Below, piece after piece: positions 1-10,535 of a stretch of 64,000 bases of DNA. Made by a program: the position numbers and the translations under genes. Below the pieces are notes generated by a model. It made no database searches and had not been told where the DNA came from. It saw only the letters and a list, made by a program, of their open reading frames with translations. Position 1 is the stretch's first letter. Every line of letters starts with the position of its first letter. Source of the DNA: Lithodes maja (lineage: Eukaryota; Arthropoda; Malacostraca; Decapoda; Lithodidae); assembly GCA_037953745.1 (NCBI GenBank), contig JBAKBP010004299.1, forward strand, positions 62,001-126,000, given 5' to 3'.

Positions 1-860
1 ACAGTCTTTTCCTGGGTTCTCGCTTTCGGTGCTGGGACTCGTTGTTCCTGTGACTTGGCCTGCTAGCTAGAACACATGGGGATGATGAGTGGGTTATATC
101 TTTATTTTACTATGCATTGCAGCTCTCTTTAAGTTTATGTATGTAACACTTTACAATACACATTACTCACACACAAGACAACACTATTAATACTTTCATG
201 TATCAATTAACTGCACTGTCGTTTTGCTGCTGTGTCCGGAGTTCTGTTGCGTAGGGCGCATACGGACTCAGAGGGGAGACAGAGTGAGAGAAGCGAAGTA
301 GCCTATGCGGTAGTAGGCTACCGGCGCAGTACTGTTGCCTGCAACCTTTTAGTTATTCCAAGTATAGATTCATTCTTATAATAAGTGACTACTATTTATG
401 TTCCTTCCATGTGTATTATTAGGTATCTACTGGATCATGAACATCTTGTATGCTACATGCTAGTGCATGTTAGTAGGGGACAGTTATTCTAGTGCACGCG
501 CTTTCAAGTAGGCGTGTACATTTGTCATTTAGCATTTCACTGTCATACCTTTAGCCTGCTTCTATTCTACATTATTAGAGGCTTAATATTAACGTAGTTT
601 CTTGAGTATTGCATTTCTTTAGTAATAACGTAACCTATAAATGTCTGAGGGAGTTTAGCCTCATAGCCTACCCCTGTTGTACACTTTCGCCGAGTTAAGG
701 TACCTCGTTACCATAGACGATAACTCTGTAGGGCGTTGGTGCTTTTGTTGTCTGGAGCATATAGTATTTGGGACTGGAATCGAGCGTGTCGTTGTCACAT
801 AAGCCATTTCTGTCCTACGATCAAGAATCCCGAATATGTATTGCCGATCCAGCCGTAACA
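1..860. other. No gene recognised
   Basis: This stretch is AT-moderate and has no open frame with recognisable domains, no terminal repeats and no RNA gene that I can see. It ends where similarity to the NL1 retrotransposon begins at about 861. Confidence 0.5.
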
Positions 861-861
861 G

Positions 862-2373
862 TGGCTAGCTGGGGTGAGTCTGGTTTTGGTGGTGATAATG
901 ATCGGGAGGTGGTCAGAGCCTAAGGTTCTGACCACCCTCCAGGATGTTGTGGGGGCGAGTTCTGGGGAGCAAAAGGTGATGTCTGGAGATGATGGGTTAT
1001 AGAGGGCTTGGTGAGGAATATGGGTATGTTGATGGATGTCGTTAAGGATGATGAGGTTATCTGTTTGGTTTTGTAGTACCAGCCCTCTGTCTGTGTCGGG
1101 GTTGTCGACAAACCAGGCCGACGTCTTGGCGTTGAAGTCACCACCGAGGATGATGTGTGGGGTGTTTGTGATGTGTTGTAAGTGTGGTCTGTATATATTT
1201 GGTACTGTAGGGGATGTTTGGGGAGGGATGTATGTGTTTATGATGGTTATGTTGGATTTGTTGCCAGTGCGTATTTTAATCGATTGTATTTCTGTTGTGT
1301 TATTTGGGGGGAGGAGGGATTTGGTTTGTACACTGGTTACTATGTATGATATTTCATTGTGTACCAGGGTGATGAGTCCACCGCCCCCGCCGACAGCCCG
1401 GTCTTGTCTGATGGTGGTGAAATTATGAAATGTGGGTGTTTTTTGTGATGTGAGGAGTTTTGTTTCTTGTAAGATGGCAATGTGTATGTTGTGTTTTTTG
1501 ATGAAGTGTGAGAGTTCATGTTTCTTTGTGTTAATGCCATCTATGTTCAATTGGAGAATGTTAATGTTATGTGCACGATGTATGTTGGGTGCTGCTGCAC
1601 GAGGATGGGGTGGGGGTGAGGGAGGGGCTGGAGGTTGGGATGGGTGAGGTGGGGGTGGGGATTGGGGAGCAGGAGATGGGGGTTGGAATGGATTAGGATG
1701 GGGTGTGGTGTATTGAGTTGAGGATGTGGATGGTATGGGAATGTTAGGTGGGTTAGGGAGGAGAGGTGGACGGGTTTTAGGGGGGGGGAGTGGATGATAT
1801 GGGAAGGCTAGGTGGGTTGGGGAGGAGAGGTGGACGGGTTTTAGGTGAGGGATTTGAATGGGTGAGGGAGGGGCATGAGGAACAGGTCCAGGTGTTCGTG
1901 TAGTGTTTCTTGGAGGCAAGTGTTGTACAGGTGAAGTGGGTCCAGTTCCTGCATGAATTGCAGAGAACTGAACCCTTAGTGTGGCGACTCGAGGTGATGG
2001 GTTTTGAGCAAGTTGGACATATGTATGTGTACGTGGGTCCTGGGTTGCTCTCAATGTCTCCGGCTAGAAGAAGTCTTCGAGAAATGACAGCCGGAGAGTC
2101 ATTTCTCGGTGTAGGAAAAACTGTGTGATGTGTGTGTGTGGTGTGAGAGGTGTGGAAATTCCCGGCGCGACCGAAGCCACTCCAAGGACCCGTGCCCCCA
2201 GGGGGGGGGGCAGGGGATAGTTGTGGCGGTTTGGCTCCCGAAACTGCTCCCCGCGGCCGGCATCCGGTTATCCTCCACTGTACGATTGATCTTGTCTCCG
2301 GCCGTGGAGGGTCGGCAGCCATCCGCGGTTGGCAGCTCCGGGAGGTGGTCCCACGGCGTAGACGCCGCCACAT
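862..2373 (-). pseudogene. NL1 ORF copy 1: 2A-like peptide, PHD-like finger, AP endonuclease (frameshifted)
   Basis: The reading frame opens at 2373 and runs to 1777. It then continues one frame over (visible from 2054) to about 862, so a single shift is needed, most simply at the G-run near 1779-1790. The first frame carries GDIESNPGP at residues 105-113 and then a Cys-rich PHD-like finger with CPTC, CNSC, HFTC and CSSC pairs. The second carries a long Pro-rich linker and an exonuclease-endonuclease-phosphatase fold: LQLNIDG, the LQET glutamate, GGDFNAKT and the terminal SDH. In this family the endonuclease nicks target DNA to prime reverse transcription. No RT follows, so the copy is a remnant. 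The clade is uncertain (CR1/Jockey group). Confidence 0.8.
2035..2061 (-). other. 2A-like ribosome-skipping motif (canonical core)
   Basis: The minus strand encodes GDIESNPGP, preceded by RRLLLAG. This matches the known 2A consensus D-x-E-x-N-P-G-P, at which the ribosome fails to join the final Gly and Pro. The motif lies about 100 residues into the frame, just before the PHD-like finger. 2A-like peptides near the N-terminus are established for some APE-type non-LTR retrotransposons. Skipping activity here is inferred from the motif alone. Confidence 0.75.
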
Positions 2374-2405
2374 CAGGACCAGTTTTTGTTGTTCTTGTAT
2401 TTTGT

Positions 2406-4128
2406 TGTTAGTTTGGGTGTTGAGTGCTTGAATTTGTTGTGTGATGTCTTGTGTGTGGGGTGCTGGGGAGTGTTTCAGTATGTCGCGTTAACTTGTCTGA
2501 TGAGGTTTTGAATTTCTGGTGTGAAGTTGGGGTTGTGTCTTTTTCTGTTACCTCTTGGAATGTGTTTCTTGTCAGCATTTTGGATAGTTTTATTGAGTAT
2601 GTGTACAGCATTGTTGATGTTAGTGATGGGTGTACTGTTTAGAGTTGTGAAGTGTTGTTCTGTCTCATTTGTGAATGCTTCCCAGTTAGCTCTTTTATAA
2701 TTGGTGTATGTGTGTTTGTGGCTAGCTGGGGTGAGTCTGGTTTTGGTGGTGATAATGATCGGGAGGTGGTCGGAGCCTAAGGTTCTGACCACCCTCCAGG
2801 ATGTTGTGGGGGCGAGTTCTGGGGAGCAAAAGGTGATGTCTGGAGATGATGGGTTATAGAGGGCTTGGTGAGGAATATGGGTATGTTGATGGATGTCGTT
2901 AAGGATGATGAAGTTATCGGTTTGGTTTTGTAGTACCAGCCCTCTGTCTGTGTCGGGGTTGTCGACAAACCAGGCCGACGTCTTGGCGTTGAAGTCACCA
3001 CCCAGGATGATGTGTGGGGTGTGTGGGGTGTTTGTGATGTGTTGTAAGTGTGGTCTGTATTCATTTGGTACTGTAGGGGATGTTTGGGGAGGGATGTATG
3101 TGTTTATGATGGTTATGTTGTTGTTGTTGTTGCTGTTCCCCAAGCTGCCTGGCCGAACAGCCCCAAGGCCCCGAGCAATTCCAAGGCCATAACCGAGCGC
3201 CCCCACAGAACCCTCCCTGCCGACCACAATAAAGCCTGGGTGACCGAAGCCACTCCATGGCGGGGAGCTGAGGAGGGTGCGGAAACGCCCGGGAAACCAA
3301 AGCCCCACCCAGGGCCCTGATGGTTATGTTGGAGTTGTTGCCAGTGCGTATTTTAATTGATTGTATTTCTGTTGTGTTATCATTTGGGGGGAGGAGGGAT
3401 TTGGTTTGTACACTGGTTACTATGTATGATATTTCTTTGTGTACCAGGGTGATGAGTCCACCGCCCCCGCCGACAGCCCGGTCTTGTCTGATGGTGGTGA
3501 AATTATGAAATGTGGGTGTTTTTTGTGTTGTGCGGAGTTTTGTTTCTTGTAAGATGGCAATGTGTATGTTGTGTTGTCTAATGAAGTGTGAGAGTTTGTG
3601 TTTCTCTGTGTTGATGCCATCTATGTTCAATTGAAGAATGTTAATGTTATGTGCACGATGTATGTTGGGTGCTGCTGCATGAGGATGGGGTGGGGGTGGG
3701 GGTGAGGGAGGGGCTGGGGGTTGGGATGGGTGAGGTGGGGGTGGGGATTGGGGAGCAGGAGATGGAGGTTGGAATGGATTAGGATGGGGTGTGGTGTGTT
3801 GAGTTGAGGATGTGGATGGTATGGGAAGGTTAGGTGGGTTAGGGAGGAGAGGTGGATGGGCTTTAGGGGGGGGGGGGGGAGTGGATGATATGGGAAGGCT
3901 AGGTGGGTTGGGGAGGAGAGGTGGACGGGTTTTAGGCGAGGGATTTGACTGGGAGAGGGAGGGGCATGAGGAACAGGTCCAGGTGTTCGTGTAGTGTTTC
4001 TTGGAGGCAAGTGTTGTACAGGTGAAGTGGGTCCAGTTCCTGCATGAATTGCAGAGAACTGAACCCTTAGTGTGGCGACTCGAAGTGATGGGTTTTGAGC
4101 AAGTTGGACATATGTATGTGTATGTGGG
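2406..4128 (-). pseudogene. NL1 ORF copy 2: PHD-like finger and AP endonuclease, interrupted
   Basis: This second, closely similar copy of NL1 is in the same orientation. It keeps the PHD-like finger, the Pro-rich linker (here in frame across the long G-run near 3868-3881) and the endonuclease with LQET, GGDFNAKT and SDH. It extends about 95 residues past the endonuclease to about 2475, ending before any RT. A 197-bp element (3121-3317) interrupts the endonuclease between the TYIPPQTSP region and the preceding strand. The 5' end, including the 2A-like motif, is lost at about 4128, where a truncated CR1-type element is joined. It cannot give a functional product. Confidence 0.78.
3121..3317 (-). 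mobile_element. SINE-like insertion with 14-bp target duplication and CAA tail
   Basis: The sequence TGATGGTTATGTTG occurs at 3107-3120 and again at 3318-3331, flanking a GC-rich 197-bp insert that is absent from NL1 copy 1. Read on the minus strand, the insert ends in (CAA)n just before the duplication. Duplicated target plus a simple-repeat tail is the signature of target-primed retroposition. I see no clear tRNA A and B boxes. The insert shares GGAGTGGCTTCGGTC with the leader of NL1 copy 1, so it may be a leader-derived retroposon rather than a tRNA SINE. Confidence 0.75.
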
Positions 4129-4130
4129 AT

Positions 4131-5647
4131 CTGTGTTGGGACCACTACTGTTCGTTATATTTATCAACGACTTACCTGAAGTTATAACTAATGGAAGTGA
4201 GGTATACCTGTATGCGGATGACACTAAGCTGTATAGAAGAGTAAGGAGTAAGGAAGATGTGGGTATGCTTCAAGGAGATGTGGAGGGCATGAAGGGATGA
4301 TCTGAGCATTGGTTAACCCGGGAGCTGCGGGAAGACTCTTAAGAGTTCCCCCGGCGGACTGCGGGAAGACTCTCTGGAGTAAGTAAAACTAAAAATCAAC
4401 TTTTTACATCGAAAAAAAAATATTTTTTTTATTTTTATTTTTTTATTTTTTTATTTTTTTTTGGCCCCTGGGCCATGCAAAATCTCAGTCCTCTACCTCC
4501 CCTCCTTCCCCACTTTCCTCCTATTCCTCAGTTATCACCTATTTTCTCTATTATTCCCTTATTCTGAGGTATATTTTCGTGCTAACATTAGCGAGTTGCA
4601 AGCAGGGTGTTGTCATCACTGATGGCCATCGAGTGCAAGAGAGAGAGAGAGAGTATCGATCGACTGTGTCGCAGTGGCCTTGGGGAAAATTGGCGGGAAG
4701 GTAGCTTGCCTCACCCATACATTATACAACTCGCGGGCTATATCTCCGATTTTGACCATCCAAACGCTGTTTTCACTCGTTTTATTGTTGTTTCAGGTTA
4801 ATACCTTTATAATCAACCCATAATAGGCGCATATGGATAATTATTAATGCTATTAATGGTACAATGAATATTTTAGTGACGAAAAACCTCAAATACGTCA
4901 GCACAGGGGGACGTTTTCATTTACCCCCGTGCGCACTTCAGAGGTTAATGCCTTTTCATCCAAAAAAATGCAAGTACATGCGGATTGGGACAAGCAAGAT
5001 AGACAAGGTAGGATACAGTATGTATGAAGCGATGGAGGAAGTGAATGCAGAAAAGGATATAGGAGTAGTGATAGACAATAAGTTAAATTTCTCAGAACAT
5101 TTAGCGGAAAAGATAAACAAAGCCAATAAAATTGTAGGGCTGATAAGAAGGACATTTGTGTCACTTGACGAAGAAATCTTCAGGAATCTCTATACAGCGC
5201 TGGTTAGGCCGCATCTGGAATATGCGAACCAGGTGTGGGCTCCATATATGGTAAAGGATATAGAAGCAGTGGAAAAAGTGCAGAGGAGAGCTAGCAAGCT
5301 AGTACCAACGTTGAAGAACGCGGGCTATGAGCAGAGGTTGAGGACACTGGGACTTCCGACACTGGCATACAGGAGAAAGAGAGGGGATATGATAGACTTT
5401 TAAAATAGTGTCAGGAAAGTATGATGAGGATGTGTGTGAAGGTATCTTCTTGATGCGGGAGGGAACAAGAACGAGAGGACACTCTAAGAAAATTTACAAA
5501 GAAAGAAATAGGCTTGAGAAGGCAAAGAACTCATTTTGTGATAGAGTGGTAAATGAGTGGAACGCACTGCCCCAGTATGTAGTCGATTCCGAATCAATAA
5601 GGGAGTTTGAAAGTAATCTTGATAAAGCATGGGAAGACAAGATTTGA
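4131..5647 (+). pseudogene. CR1-type reverse transcriptase 3' half (copy A)
   Basis: The piece before the insertion encodes SVLGPLLF and the catalytic YLYADD motif. After the insertion the frame resumes at PFHPKKCKYM and covers the thumb region and the C-terminal domain (LVRPHLEYANQVW, then WNALPQYVV and FESNLDKAW). Compared with copy B at 55-56.7 kb, removing the insert and one TTAA rejoins the coding sequence exactly. A 2-bp deletion near 5395 (GATATGATAGACTTTT against ATAGAGACTTTT in copy B) shifts the frame after residue MIDF. The endonuclease and RT motif A are missing. Confidence 0.85.
4313..4948. mobile_element. TTAA-flanked non-autonomous element, family G copy 1
   Basis: TTAA occurs at 4313-4316 and 4945-4948, and CR1 copy B has a single TTAA at the homologous position, so this is a 636-bp insertion with piggyBac-type target duplication. 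The left end starts CCCGGGAGCTGCGGG. It carries the motif TGCGGGAAGACTCT twice, 34 bp apart (from 4326 and 4360), the first inside the palindrome CTCTTAAGAG. The interior is AT-rich with a T-rich run (4412-4465). Related copies lie at 8451-9480 and 23855-25110. No coding sequence. Confidence 0.8.
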
Positions 5648-5835
5648 AGTTTGATTATAAAGCAAAAATACAGAATAGTAAAAATGTTGCGTCTGCTACC
5701 GCCTCCGCCAACACCGTGAACGACCGCAGCAGTGGTACTGAGCTGGATACACAGGCCTAGTTTGCCTTTTTCCAGAGGATCTACTGTAAGAAACTGTAAG
5801 AATATGTTATATCGAGCTCATTTCTATACAGATGA

Positions 5836-7398
5836 GACTCGATCAATTCATTCAATTCATTACCTGTCAGTGTTGAGGGGGTTACGGGTGAAGAGAACAT
5901 TGCTGACTTATGGAAAACTCATTTTAAGGAACTACTTAACAGTGTAAACCAAAGGTCTACTAATGGTGCAATTCAATATGTGAAAGATAGTAATTATGAA
6001 GACATTAAAGTGACTGAAAGTGATCTTGAGAATGCCATAAGAAAACTTAACCTAAATAAAGCTTGTGGGCTGGATGGTATATATGCAGAACATCTTAAAT
6101 ATGCAGATAAGTTGTTAATAGATAAACTTAGTTCTTGCATCACCAGTCTATTTACGCATGGTGTCCTGCCGGAGTCTATGATATCCGTAATACTTGTTCC
6201 TGTCATTAAAGATAAATCAGGTAAAATTACAGCAAAAGACAACTACCGCCCAGTAGCACTTGCTAGTGTGGTGAGTAAGGTAGTTGAAATGATAATGCTA
6301 GAAAGAATGTCTGCATATATTGTCACCAGCAGCAATCAGTTTGGCTTTAAGAAAAATCATGGCACAGACCAATGCATATATGTGCTGAAAGAAGTGATTG
6401 ATACATACAACAAACTAAATAGCTCAATTTTCTCTTGTTTTCTTGATGCAAGTAAGGCTTTTGATAGGGTGTGTCACAAAACCTTATTTGAAAAATTAGT
6501 TAACAGGGGAGTGCCTAGCTATATTGTTAGGATACTTATTTTCTGGTATGCTAATCAAAAAATGTGTGTAAGATGGGGCAACATCCTGTCAGGCTCTTTC
6601 GCCGTAACCAATGGTGTTAGGCAGGGGGGGATATTGTCTCCGTATCTTTTCAACGTCTACATGGATGATCTTAGTCTGGAGCTGAACAAGACTCGCACTG
6701 GGTGCTGTATTGGCAGCACCATTGTAAATCATCTCATGTATGCTGATGACCTAGCCTTAATCGCGCCCTCTGGAGCAGGACTGGATAAATTATTAAGAGT
6801 ATGTGAACAATTTGGAATCGAACATTCAGTCAAATTTAATCCTATAAAGAGCAATATCATAATATTTAAATCTAATCTTCTATTGAAATCAAAGCTACCT
6901 AAATTCCATTTATATGAAGAAATTATAGAAGAAGTAAGTAAAGTAAAGTATCTAGGACACTATATTTCATGTGATCGCTCAGATGATGAGGATATGGGTC
7001 GTCAGCGAAGGCAACTTTACATGCAGGGAAATTCAATATTAAGAAAATTTCATATGTGCACATGGGATACAAAAATAACATTGTTCAACTCCTACTGCTC
7101 ACCAATGTATACAGCACAACTATGGTGGAACTATAAGAAAATTACAGTGAATAGACTAAGTATCTCATATCACAATATCATGAAAATGTTTCTGGGGCTC
7201 TCAAAATATGAGAGTACAAGTACGCTATGTGCCTATATGAACTTACACTGTTACAAATCACTCATTAGAAAGCTAACATATAAATTCATTCAGCGCCTTA
7301 ACACTTCTGAGAACAGGATCATTAAAATGCTACAAACTCCAAGCATAGTGTACACCTCCAGGATCCAGGCACACTGGAGGAAGTTGCTCTATATTTAA
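5836..7398 (+). pseudogene. NL2 non-LTR reverse transcriptase, 5'-truncated
   Basis: One open frame runs from the stop at 5833 to 7398. It contains a full RT domain: LNKACGLDGI, NYRPVAL, motif A CFLDASKAFDRVCH, motif B NGVRQGGILSPYLFN and motif C HLMYADDLAL, followed by a thumb region. There is no endonuclease, the frame begins mid-domain without an expected start codon, and the left edge joins the CR1 tail at about 5803. This is a 5'-truncated LINE insertion. The RT motifs themselves look intact. I cannot assign the clade with confidence. Confidence 0.8.
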
Positions 7399-7797
7399 CC
7401 TTAAGTAATGATTTCAGGTCTGCTACTCTACAGAATTAGCATACCGGTACTGATCCTCATAGTGCAGTACAGTACCGATATTCCTATACTGTACTGTAGC
7501 AACATACTGTACCGGAAGCTAAATGATGTGAGGCATGGTACTGTACACAATTAGGACAGTGGTTTTGGAAACACAGTAGTTTGATGACCACTGTTTTTGG
7601 TTGAGGCAGTGCTGTGAACTACATGATAGCAAGCTGGGTATTATTTAATTTCTTTTTATTTTATGTAGCCTATGTACAGTAGCTTATATATATTTATATA
7701 TATTTATGTTACTGTAAGGTATATATGGACCCCAGTATGGTCCCCTCTGTACTGTGTGAGTCTGAAATAAAGTATTATTATTATTATTATTATTATT
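7399..7797 (+). repeat. NL2 3' UTR ending in AATAAA and a (TTA)n tail
   Basis: An AT-rich 3' tail follows the RT stop, with several CTGTACTG-like short repeats (7480-7520). It ends with GAAATAAAG followed directly by a (TTA)n run at 7775-7797, which marks the 3' end of the retrotransposon. Confidence 0.6.
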
Positions 7798-8450
7798 CTA
7801 TGCTTGTACCCTAGCTAATTAAGAAATAAAAAGTGTGTACCGAAACTGTGTATTCTGTGACATTGGTGGTGATTGATATGAGATTTATGATATTAAAGTA
7901 GGTTGTGTACCAGTTGAGTAATTACAGTTCTGAGCTTTCCTATGGTGGAAATAATTAACTATTATAAAGCGTGCTACATTATAGCGTCACATAACAGTAA
8001 TAGTACTAAGGGTGATTTTCCATACTATGTTATAATATTTTGTTGTTTGCTTTTGTTTATTGGTTACACATTTTTTAGATTTTTGCCAACAATTTCCACA
8101 AAATATATTTACCAAAAATTCCTATTCACAGATATAAAAAAAAAAATCAGAGCATAACTTTGAAGAGAAAAGATTCCTCTTGCTCTCAGTTTTTGTTTTC
8201 ATCAAAATCAACCCAAAACTAGCTGAGAAATAGCAATTTGAATATAAAAAAAACTTACGTTTTGAGATACGGGCCTTTGAAGGTTACAAATAGTAGTGGC
8301 GCAGCCCACCAGGGGGGAGGGGAGAATGCGCATAACTCGGTAATTATACAAAATTTCTGCATGAATTTTTCTCACAATACTGCCAAAAGTATTGCCATTT
8401 ATCAGGAAATTTTTATTTTTTTTCCCAGTCTGGCGAGCCAGACGCTCCCC
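7798..8450. other. No gene recognised
   Basis: AT-rich sequence with short chance frames only. I see no domain, repeat border or RNA gene. Confidence 0.5.
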
Positions 8451-9480
8451 TTAACCTGGGAACGGTGAGAGCACTCTTAAGAGGTTTTGGTAGGCAAAGG
8501 CGACGAACCTCTTAACCATTTGGCTGCGGCTATGTTTGGGCTATTTAGGGCATATTCAGGCACTCCTGAATGATAAATCAAGCATCTGCATTAAATGAAG
8601 TGTATTCTGCTGAAAACTAGACGAAAATAGCTTCAAAATGACACCAGAACGGGCCCCGTACGTGGTCTGGTTCACCCGCAGTGGTGCCAGTGAAACGCGG
8701 GAACCCGCTATTATGTAACACTCGCTCGCTTGGCTACACTGGTGAGAGAGACAGAGAGAGACCCGCGCGAGACACAGCCTAGCTCAGTGAGCCGCTCGGT
8801 GCTCTGAGGGTCGGAGGTGGGCCCCTCACGCTCCCGCCACTGACACTTGATTTTTACGGTTTTTACAGGCTTTTAAAGCCTGGAAATTGCTGTAACTTGC
8901 CAGGACGTTCCGGAACGTCACCCGCAGCGAAAGGGTTAAGATCCAAGGCCTAAACAACATTTTTTTAAAAAGGCCCCATTAGCATTCAAAACAAAGGAAT
9001 GTGTGATTAAGTGAGATAATTCCCCTCCATACCTTCTATCACTCCTCCACATATGTCAAAAACCCCCTCCTCTCCCCCTTCAAGTATCACCTATTTCTCC
9101 TCTTATTCCCTTGTTTATCGGTTTATTTACCGCGCCAACATCTTCAATCCGGTTCTAAAGCGTGTTCCTGCGCCTACCGAGTGCGTGGTGTGAGAGATCA
9201 GTTTGCCTCTAGGCTTCGGAGAGGGTATACGTCGCGTCCGCCTCACATTTCATGACTGGACGCTCGGCAATAATTCGTGATTTACACCCCCCAGATGCTA
9301 TTCCCACTTGTTTTATTGCTGTTACATGTTAATATCTTCATATTAAACGTAAAATAGGCACATATGAATAAGTAATAACGATATTTATCGTAAAATTACG
9401 ATTTTAGGCAGGTATGGAGATTAATATTGTCGCCTGGCGGTAGGATGTTCAAAACATACAGCTCGCGCTTACCGGGTTAA
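8451..9480 (+). mobile_element. TTAA-flanked family G copy 2, carrying a nested TTAA element
   Basis: TTAA at 8451-8454 and 9477-9480 bound a relative of the element at 4313-4948. They share the 3' half, with TTTTATTGCTGTTACATG and AAAATAGGCACATATGAATA-like blocks, and a left end beginning CCTGGGAACGG with CTCTTAAGAG. The copy is split by a second TTAA element at 8512-8939. It is non-coding. Confidence 0.7.
8512..8939. mobile_element. Nested TTAA element, 428 bp
   Basis: The element is bounded by TTAA at 8512-8515 and 8936-8939 and lies within family G copy 2. Its terminal sequences (CCATTTGGCTGCGG, and the reverse complement of CCGCAGCGAAAGGG) form an imperfect inverted repeat. Internal blocks such as GTATTCTGCTGAAAACTAG resemble the element at 12700-13117, so the two belong to one MITE family. 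No open frame. Confidence 0.7.
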
Positions 9481-9903
9481 CCCACTGGGCACCAGAGTCA
9501 CAGCGTATGCGTAGGCAATGTATGTAACCCTAAACCCCAGAGACGCATAGGGTGCGTCACAGTTATTTACTCCGGTCCTATGGCACCTAGAGGGCTCAGA
9601 TTTGCATGGGAACTGCGTAAGTATCCCACGCAACAATGCCGATGGTTGAAAACCCTCAAAGTCCAACCGCATGCGCGCGAGCGCACAAAAACTTGTTTTT
9701 TCCTACCCATTTCCCTATGTTAATTCCGACTTTCGGGCACCCCTTAGGACCCCTTAATGACCTAGGGGATTGTTTTTTGTGGTTGTTCCTTCATTTCTAA
9801 TCCATTCCAGGTGTTTTCTGGAAAAAACAGATTTTTGACAACCTGCTGGTCCTGGAGTGTAGGCCTACATTTATATTATATTGCCTGCGGCTCAGTGGGT
9901 TAA
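9477..9903. mobile_element. TTAA-flanked MITE, 427 bp
   Basis: The left end TTAACCCACTGGGCACC and the right end (reverse complement TTAACCCACTGAGCCGC) form a near-perfect inverted repeat around an AT-rich core. The left TTAA is shared with the right TTAA of family G copy 2, so the two elements used the same target. Non-coding. Confidence 0.75.
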
Positions 9904-10258
9904 TAGAGTTCCCCCTAGAGTTAGCCACAGGTTCAGGTGTTGGTGTATTGTTTATGCGAGGTGAATGTAGTGCAGCGTAGGTGGACCCAATGGTTGCAAG
10001 CATTGCATTTTATTGAGTAGTGTCATGTTGTGATTTGTAGTGTGCATATGTAACAGGTGTATATTATGGGCCCAGAGTTTGTTTCTATGTCTCCGGCTAA
10101 GAGTAGTAGAAGGGATGTGAGCGCCGGAGGGCCACGTCCCTTTACAGAAAAAAATAGAGATCTCCCTCTTTCGCGAGATTTGATGGCCAGGGGCCACATC
10201 TCCCCTTTAGGGGAGGAGGTCCTCGATCCATAGGTCCAGTGTCCCTCCATCCACAGTA
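9904..10258 (-). pseudogene. NL1 fragment copy 3: leader, degenerate 2A, partial finger
   Basis: The minus strand encodes the NL1 N-terminal region. It has a leader segment, LLLLLAGDIETNSGP, then YTCYICTLQITT, where copy 1 has the start of its PHD-like finger. Frames break after that. It resembles copy 1 only in this 5' part. It is a remnant and has no endonuclease. Confidence 0.7.
10068..10094 (-). other. Degenerate 2A-like motif
   Basis: The minus strand encodes GDIETNSGP. The first Pro of the invariant NPGP is Ser here, and this residue is needed for ribosome skipping in studied 2A peptides. The motif is therefore probably inactive in this copy, but it confirms that the 2A-like peptide is a family feature of NL1. 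Confidence 0.6.
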
Positions 10259-10351
10259 CCCTCCACAGTAGGTGGTCTTCATGTAATATAGTTAAAAACT
10301 GGCGTCAGATATTGAATGTGAAACTCACTTGACTGAAATAATTAAGAAGTG

Positions 10352-10440
10352 CACATGGGGTACCTCTCAATAGGTAGAGTGACAGTCTTGTAACTAAGTA
10401 CCTGTACCCGAGTTCAATCCCAGCAGTGGGGCTTGGGATT
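10352..10440 (+). mobile_element. tRNA-derived SINE head
   Basis: The sequence has a tRNA-like A box region (CTCTCAATAGGTAGAGTG, about 10364-10381) and a B box (GAGTTCAATCC, 10410-10420) at normal tRNA spacing, the internal promoter for RNA polymerase III. The expected acceptor stem pairing is poor and the sequence runs on into unrelated DNA, so it is a SINE rather than a tRNA gene. The 3' limit is not clear. Confidence 0.6.
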
Positions 10441-10535
10441 TTTGTGAGAAGACTAGTTCAGTATCCAACCCAGTTTGGTTACTAAAAATCAAAGTTAGAT
10501 AACAGTCCAAAAATAACCCCCTTTACATTTCAATA

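Larger units (their letters stand above)
861..2405 (-). mobile_element. NL1 non-LTR retrotransposon, copy 1 (lacks RT)
   Basis: This is a minus-strand fragment of an endonuclease-type non-LTR retrotransposon. It contains a GC-rich 5' leader (about 2060-2400), a 2A-like peptide, a PHD-like finger, a proline-rich linker and an AP-endonuclease-like domain. Similarity to copy 2 stops at about 861, just after the last endonuclease motif, so no reverse transcriptase is present. The upstream end abuts the downstream end of copy 2 at about 2405, so the two lie head to tail. Boundaries are by eye, from comparing the copies. Confidence 0.75.
4130..5802 (+). mobile_element. CR1-type non-LTR retrotransposon copy A, 5'-truncated
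   Basis: The element is truncated inside the RT domain on its left. It ends on its right in a short tandem tail of CTGTAAGAAA units (5784-5802) instead of poly(A). The same tail ends copy B at about 55043. A TTAA-flanked element (4313-4948) interrupts it. Confidence 0.8.

Noticed and set aside
5836..7398. An intact, functional RT gene
   Set aside because: The RT motifs are intact, but the endonuclease and a true start are missing, so it is a 5'-truncated LINE copy.
10352..10440. A functional tRNA gene
   Set aside because: The A and B boxes are present, but the stems do not pair well and the sequence runs on without a tRNA 3' end. A SINE fits better.
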